In this document: positions 61,229 to 64,000 of the stretch, piece after piece | How the letters are laid out: each line of letters begins with the position of its first letter | How positions within the stretch are numbered: position 1 is the stretch's first letter | Source of the DNA: Casuarius casuarius | Lineage: Eukaryota; Chordata; Aves; Casuariiformes; Casuariidae | Direction of reading: 5' to 3' | Length of the DNA: 64,000 bases | NCBI GenBank assembly: GCA_003342895.1 | Contig: PTFA01000198.1 | Coordinates: forward strand, 248,001 to 312,000 | The notes under the pieces: model-generated | What the model was told of the DNA's origin: nothing | Seen by the model: the letters and a program-made list of their open reading frames with translations, nothing else | Database searches by the model: none | Position numbers and translations under genes: made by a program

Positions 61229-64000
61229 CTGCCTGCTCAGTTTATTTCATGCCTCAATTTTTTCTGGCGCGGTGGGACACCGCTCAGAGCTGCTTTGAGG
61301 TCTCTTTCGTTGTAATGTTTCTGTAAGCCTTGTATTTTTTGTCCTTGATAACATTTTTTAAAATTGATGTCTCAAAGTAGTTTGTGTGTAGCTTCTTTAG
61401 TTTCAAAAATAAGCGTATGAATATTGGGAAAGAAAATGTTTTCTTTCCCTCTTTGTCATCAAACTACCTCTATAATAATATGTTTGTATTCTTTGTAGTT
61501 TCAGTGTTGGCAAAGTTTCCAGAAATATCACCAAATAAGTTTCAGATATTTTATTAACTGCCCTGACTGTGGGAAATACACATAGATCAAAATCATCTGT
61601 TACATTTGTTTCACTTTGTTTTATTCCTGGCATAATAAAAAGTGAGCTTTGAAAGTCAGCAATGTGAAGATCTTGCTCAAAAACACTCTTAATCAAAGAT
61701 TTGAGTGTGACCATATGCTCACTGGCAGACTTCTGTTTTGTGCAGGGCATGTTGCAGTGAACTAAGAGACCAATTCGTATAAAATAACGTTAAGCTATAA
61801 AAAGCTGTGTAAAAATTACATAATAGAATTCTAATCTTACAGTGATTTACAGCTGAAAGCAGCACGGAGTTAGGAAAAAAAGATGGATTTCAACTCTGTA
61901 CAAGGGACTTCTTTCTTTCCTGCTCCGAGCTGTGTCAGTATGGTGTTACTTGTGGTCACGCAGGGACCAAAAACCCCACTCGGGAGGCAGAGGTGGGATT
62001 GATAGCATAGAGGAGGACTTTCACTAAGGAGATACTGGGATACAGGGAAAATGGATGGTTTTCAGAGCTTTAAATAGCTGCTGCTTGTGGCGTAGGAGGT
62101 ACCTGAATGGAGGAACGAACGGGGCCTGCTACGCAGTAGGGAGCTGGAGAGGATGAGGAGTGCCCAGCGGGCCGAGGCAGCTGGGAAACGGCGTAAGTGA
62201 AGGCAACTGGGGAGCGCAGAGCTCAAGTACGGGGGGAAATGGAGGGAGGAAGGAGAAGACGTTATAAAGAGGTGAGGCACTAACAACATCCAGGGAATGG
62301 CAGAAAATGAGAAGCTGTAAATAATTGAGGGAAACAACTGAGACTTCAGCTGTCCCTATGGAAAATACATGTGTCATTATTTGGGACAAGAGGAAGCACC
62401 AAGAGGGGCAGAACTCCATGGGGTCCTCATCCAGGCTCGTGGTCAGCCGTGAGGAGCTGTGACGTGGGAGGAAGAGGAGCAGCCGTCTTGCATGGGCTGT
62501 TTGGGGTCACCGGGCTGGTGAGGCTGAGCAAACAGACCGCAGCTTTCCTACTGGAAGTCATACCTCCTTGGGCTCGTGTTTTCCCCTCTTCTGAAATACT
62601 TGCTATTTTAATATGTAGGTATTTAGTAGAGATTTTCATTGAACTGCCTAGACTGGTGTTCAAATCATACTTTTTTTCTTAATACATACAGCTGTATTAA
62701 AGACCTGGGTGTTTGCATAGTTTGGCTGATTTCTTCCAATATGTGTTATTTCACGTATGTTCGAAGTAAATGCTACCTGCTGTGGCTGTGCCTGTTTGGG
62801 TGACTGGAGTTCTTTGACCTTGCAGATAATATTCTTTACTCACCTATTAACAGTTTGTACCACATAAGTCAAATATCTTTGGAAATCCAGTCAACATGTT
62901 TATGCCCTTGGAAGGTTCACAGTCAGAAGCTTCTTTAGCCCAGTCTTTATTTGAGACACTTGGAAGCAGACAGGGAGGTAGCTGTTTAGTGGGGAACTCC
63001 TGTGCCCTTTCTTCCTCCCTGGTATAATCAAAGCTTATTCACTAAACAGTACAGGTAATATTTACCAGCTATTACTAAGTAGTTAATTAGCAGCATTACT
63101 TAAAATTTAGGACAGTCTGTTACCAATTACTTTTATTCATGGTGTGAAGTATTGTTATTCCTAATCTTTCTCAGACTCCATTTCCAGTCTGTGGGAGAGT
63201 CTTATTTTGCACCCAAAGCTGCCTTGTCTGAAGAGTCTCCTTTAAGGGTGTTTTGTCAGTGGCTTTTGTGAAATTTAAGCATGTCATCTGATAATTCTGT
63301 AGATGCCATTTTTAATATGCAATTTTACTTTTAATAATTTTAAAGGAATAGATACTTCTTTTTAAGATTTAGTGGTTTTCCTTGTTCTTAAATTTGTCTG
63401 GCTGTGTTAAAGTATTTCTTCAACTGATTTGTTTAGAAATGAGACTTGCTATCTCTAGATAAAATATTTGGCCCCATGAATCCTAGGTACTTGATCTTAA
63501 TAAGCTATTGTGTGCATCTGTTGACTACTGTACTTAATAGTTTTAGTGCAAAAATGGGATGTGTTCAGCCGACTTGGTACATTTTTGTGAGATTAAGTTA
63601 GCAAAAATGTTGTGGGGTGCTCTAGAGAAAAATTTTAACAAAAAGCTAGTAGTAGTTACTCTGAACACATTTCTGGTTAGGAAACTTGACCAATATAATA
63701 GAGCTGCCGTAATCTCCTGTTTTTGCTCTTTTATTAGACATGGCAACTACTTTCTTGTAATTCTGTTTATTTACAGAGGCCAGTAGTTACTAACATAATA
63801 CATTCTTTGGGATTTATATCCCAAATACAAATTCTCTGCAAGTCCCCTCCAGGCCAGAGTCATCAGCCTCTAATAAATGTTCCCCAGATTCGCTGTTATT
63901 AAATAGAGTTTCTCCCTCAGTTGTTGGCACTGTCTCACAATGTACAGTAGTCTTAGCATGGGAGGAGCTGAAGAACGAGTCTGATAAGTAAATCGGCGTG

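Larger units (their letters stand above)
42642..64000 (+). other. PXYLP1: PXYLP1 intron after the start exon (open at window end)
   Basis: It begins with donor GTAAGT. I looked for the next coding exon, which should continue the phase-1 junction into the His-Leu-Ile-Pro-Val region and a conserved stretch leading to RHGDR, and found no match. The intron therefore probably exceeds 21.3 kb. It holds microsatellites, a CR1 tail, an alternating purine/pyrimidine tract, a long hairpin and an isolated CpG islet, listed separately. The reading frames in it (up to 179 codons, 59322-59861 minus) show no recognisable domains. Small diverged exons could have been missed. Confidence 0.65.

Noticed and set aside
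62100..62200. GC-rich purine-rich stretch ending in a GTAAGT donor-like site near 62,190
   Set aside because: The donor motif alone is common. No acceptor or coding frame matching PXYLP1 precedes it.
1..64000. Bacterial-type systems (CRISPR, operons, toxin-antitoxin, phage islands)
   Set aside because: The window is avian nuclear DNA. There are no regularly spaced repeats with unique spacers and no dense coding.

Overview
This is vertebrate nuclear DNA, almost certainly from a bird. Two CR1 (chicken repeat 1) LINE 3' tails of avian type lie at about 6974-7056 (minus strand) and 52121-52228 (plus strand). The one coding exon I recognise matches the N-terminus of PXYLP1 (2-phosphoxylose phosphatase 1, formerly ACPL2). 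Base composition is mostly AT-rich and non-coding. Open reading frames are short and scattered in all six frames, as expected by chance, and the window holds no bacterial-type gene clusters, operons or CRISPR arrays.

Layout. Positions 1 to about 24,600 look intergenic and CpG-poor. They hold a CR1 fragment, a GC-rich block at about 13.6-14.1 kb that resembles a solo LTR, simple repeats and two small foldback sequences. A strong CpG island at about 24.6-25.65 kb is interrupted by a 455-base run of N (24,982-25,436). It carries GC boxes and a (GGGCC)n tract, and is the best candidate for the PXYLP1 promoter and first non-coding exon. From there to 42,509 is a presumed first intron of about 17 kb. 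The exon at 42,510-42,641 carries the end of the 5' UTR with two tiny upstream ORFs, then the first 26 codons of PXYLP1, which encode its cytosolic tail and signal anchor, and a consensus donor GTAAGT. From 42,642 to the end of the window is intron. I found no sequence matching the next coding exon, so that intron is probably at least 21.3 kb long and the catalytic domain lies outside the window.

The most notable unexplained structure is a near-perfect hairpin at 55,367-55,463 inside this intron, on the sense strand: 32-position arms, 28 Watson-Crick pairs plus 2 G-U pairs, and a 33-nt loop. It has the geometry of a microRNA precursor. Other items worth a look are a 68-nt uninterrupted alternating purine/pyrimidine tract (44,590-44,657), an isolated CpG islet at about 61.1-61.2 kb with an ORF that starts like a mitochondrial presequence, and a step in CpG density across the promoter. 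I see no support for a complete additional protein-coding gene.
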